Below, one piece after another: positions 63,725-64,000 of a stretch of 64,000 bases of DNA (positions are counted from its first letter, which is position 1; each line of letters starts with the position of its first letter). The translations under genes and the position numbers were made by a program. Source of the DNA: Arthrobacter sp. StoSoilA2 (GTDB lineage: Bacteria > Actinomycetota > Actinomycetes > Actinomycetales > Micrococcaceae); NCBI RefSeq assembly GCF_019977195.1, contig NZ_AP024643.1, positions 2,480,001 through 2,544,000 of the forward strand, in the 5' to 3' direction. The notes under the pieces were generated by a model. That model was given only the letters and a program-made list of their open reading frames with translations, had not been told where the DNA came from and searched no databases.

Positions 63725-64000
63725 GGGTTTCGAAGCTTCCAATCCGGGCGAAGATGTGAGGGCGGGCACTGCGCAATCTGCGGGCTGTCAGCAGGCCTGC
63801 CAGGAAAACAAGGGGGGTCACCAACAGGAGGATGGTGTTGGTAAGGGCATCGGCGAAAGTCAGCAGTTCGATGTTGATGGCGATCAGGGCAACCACACCG
63901 AAGAGCAGGATGGCTGAAGCGATGCTCAAAGGAATGAGCAGCCGGTTGGTCACGGCTTCCGGGTTGCGCCGAAGGTAGATGAATGCTGCTACGGACACCA
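63714..64000 (-). CDS. C-terminal end of an APC-type permease (runs off window)
   Basis: The last 95 codons of a membrane protein. I-Y-L-R-R-N-P-E-A is the usual cytoplasmic segment of amino-acid/polyamine (APC) permeases before the final helices; two hydrophobic helices follow (L-S-I-A-S-A-I-L-L-F-G-V-V-A-L and I-L-L-L-V-T-P-L-V-F-L-A-G-L-L) and a basic cytoplasmic tail. Gene order with the amidohydrolase indicates an uptake-hydrolysis unit. Family is likely, the substrate not known. Confidence 0.75.
   Translation of the reverse strand, partial: VSVAAFIYLRRNPEAVTNRLLIPLSIASAILLFGVVALIAINIELLTFADALTNTILLLVTPLVFLAGLLTARRLRSARPHIFARIGSFETHDS

Overview
The window is chromosomal DNA of a high-GC actinobacterium. 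Gene content and style (GC-rich third codon positions, AGGAGG-type ribosome sites, a DUF222/HNH protein, an ECF42 sigma factor next to a YciI/DGPF gene, proline/betaine and aromatic catabolism genes) fit Micrococcaceae of the Arthrobacter/Paenarthrobacter type. That placement is inference; there is no rRNA gene to confirm it. No insertion sequence, prophage, CRISPR array or replication origin was seen.

Layout. 1-3.5 kb: 3' end of PEP synthase with its regulator, an HxlR regulator divergent from a RidA protein, and a CbxX/CfqX AAA ATPase. 3.9-12.3 kb: a glycine-betaine-type ABC importer (binding protein, double-length permease, ATPase with CBS-like tail), a LysR regulator, and a divergent Rieske oxygenase/reductase pair of the glycine betaine monooxygenase type. 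Together these look like an uptake-and-demethylation module. 12.5-20.6 kb: succinate-semialdehyde-type dehydrogenase, LysR regulator, tRNA-Lys(UUU), an envelope operon (lipoprotein, 27-residue membrane protein, DUF6766), a LuxR/TPR regulator, an MBL-fold hydrolase, a SnoaL protein and an orphan 46-residue peptide gene.

20.9-30.4 kb is the most interesting part. It is a single minus-strand operon holding a micropeptide gene, an SDR, a second related micropeptide gene, a styrene/indole monooxygenase StyA1, a self-sufficient StyA2B monooxygenase-reductase fusion, a CrtI-like FAD oxidoreductase, a cyclase-family (isatin-hydrolase-like) enzyme and a ThDP-dependent decarboxylase-like enzyme. A divergent AraC regulator and a repeated palindromic operator flank its promoter. 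I read it as an indole-to-isatin-to-anthranilate-type pathway. The two micropeptides share a K-L-V-H...W-E.T-H-P signature and I know of no description of them.

30.5-47 kb: an AraC relic, a small membrane protein, a LigD-type polymerase, pyruvate oxidase, a MocR regulator with a divergent DHDPS-family gene, an MFS carrier, an Lrp regulator facing an aldehyde dehydrogenase/homoserine-dehydrogenase-like pair, RidA, ArfB, a TetR-SnoaL-NmrA unit and small cytoplasmic proteins. 47-64 kb: an aromatic FAD hydroxylase with its MFS partner, a 5'-3' exonuclease, a secreted protein, YciI plus ECF42 sigma factor, a repeat-rich HNH protein, an MmyB regulator with cupin and alcohol dehydrogenase, the HrpB helicase, an amidohydrolase and the end of an APC permease. 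Short tandem repeats sit exactly on gene boundaries in several places (29.1, 42.7 and 53.1 kb).
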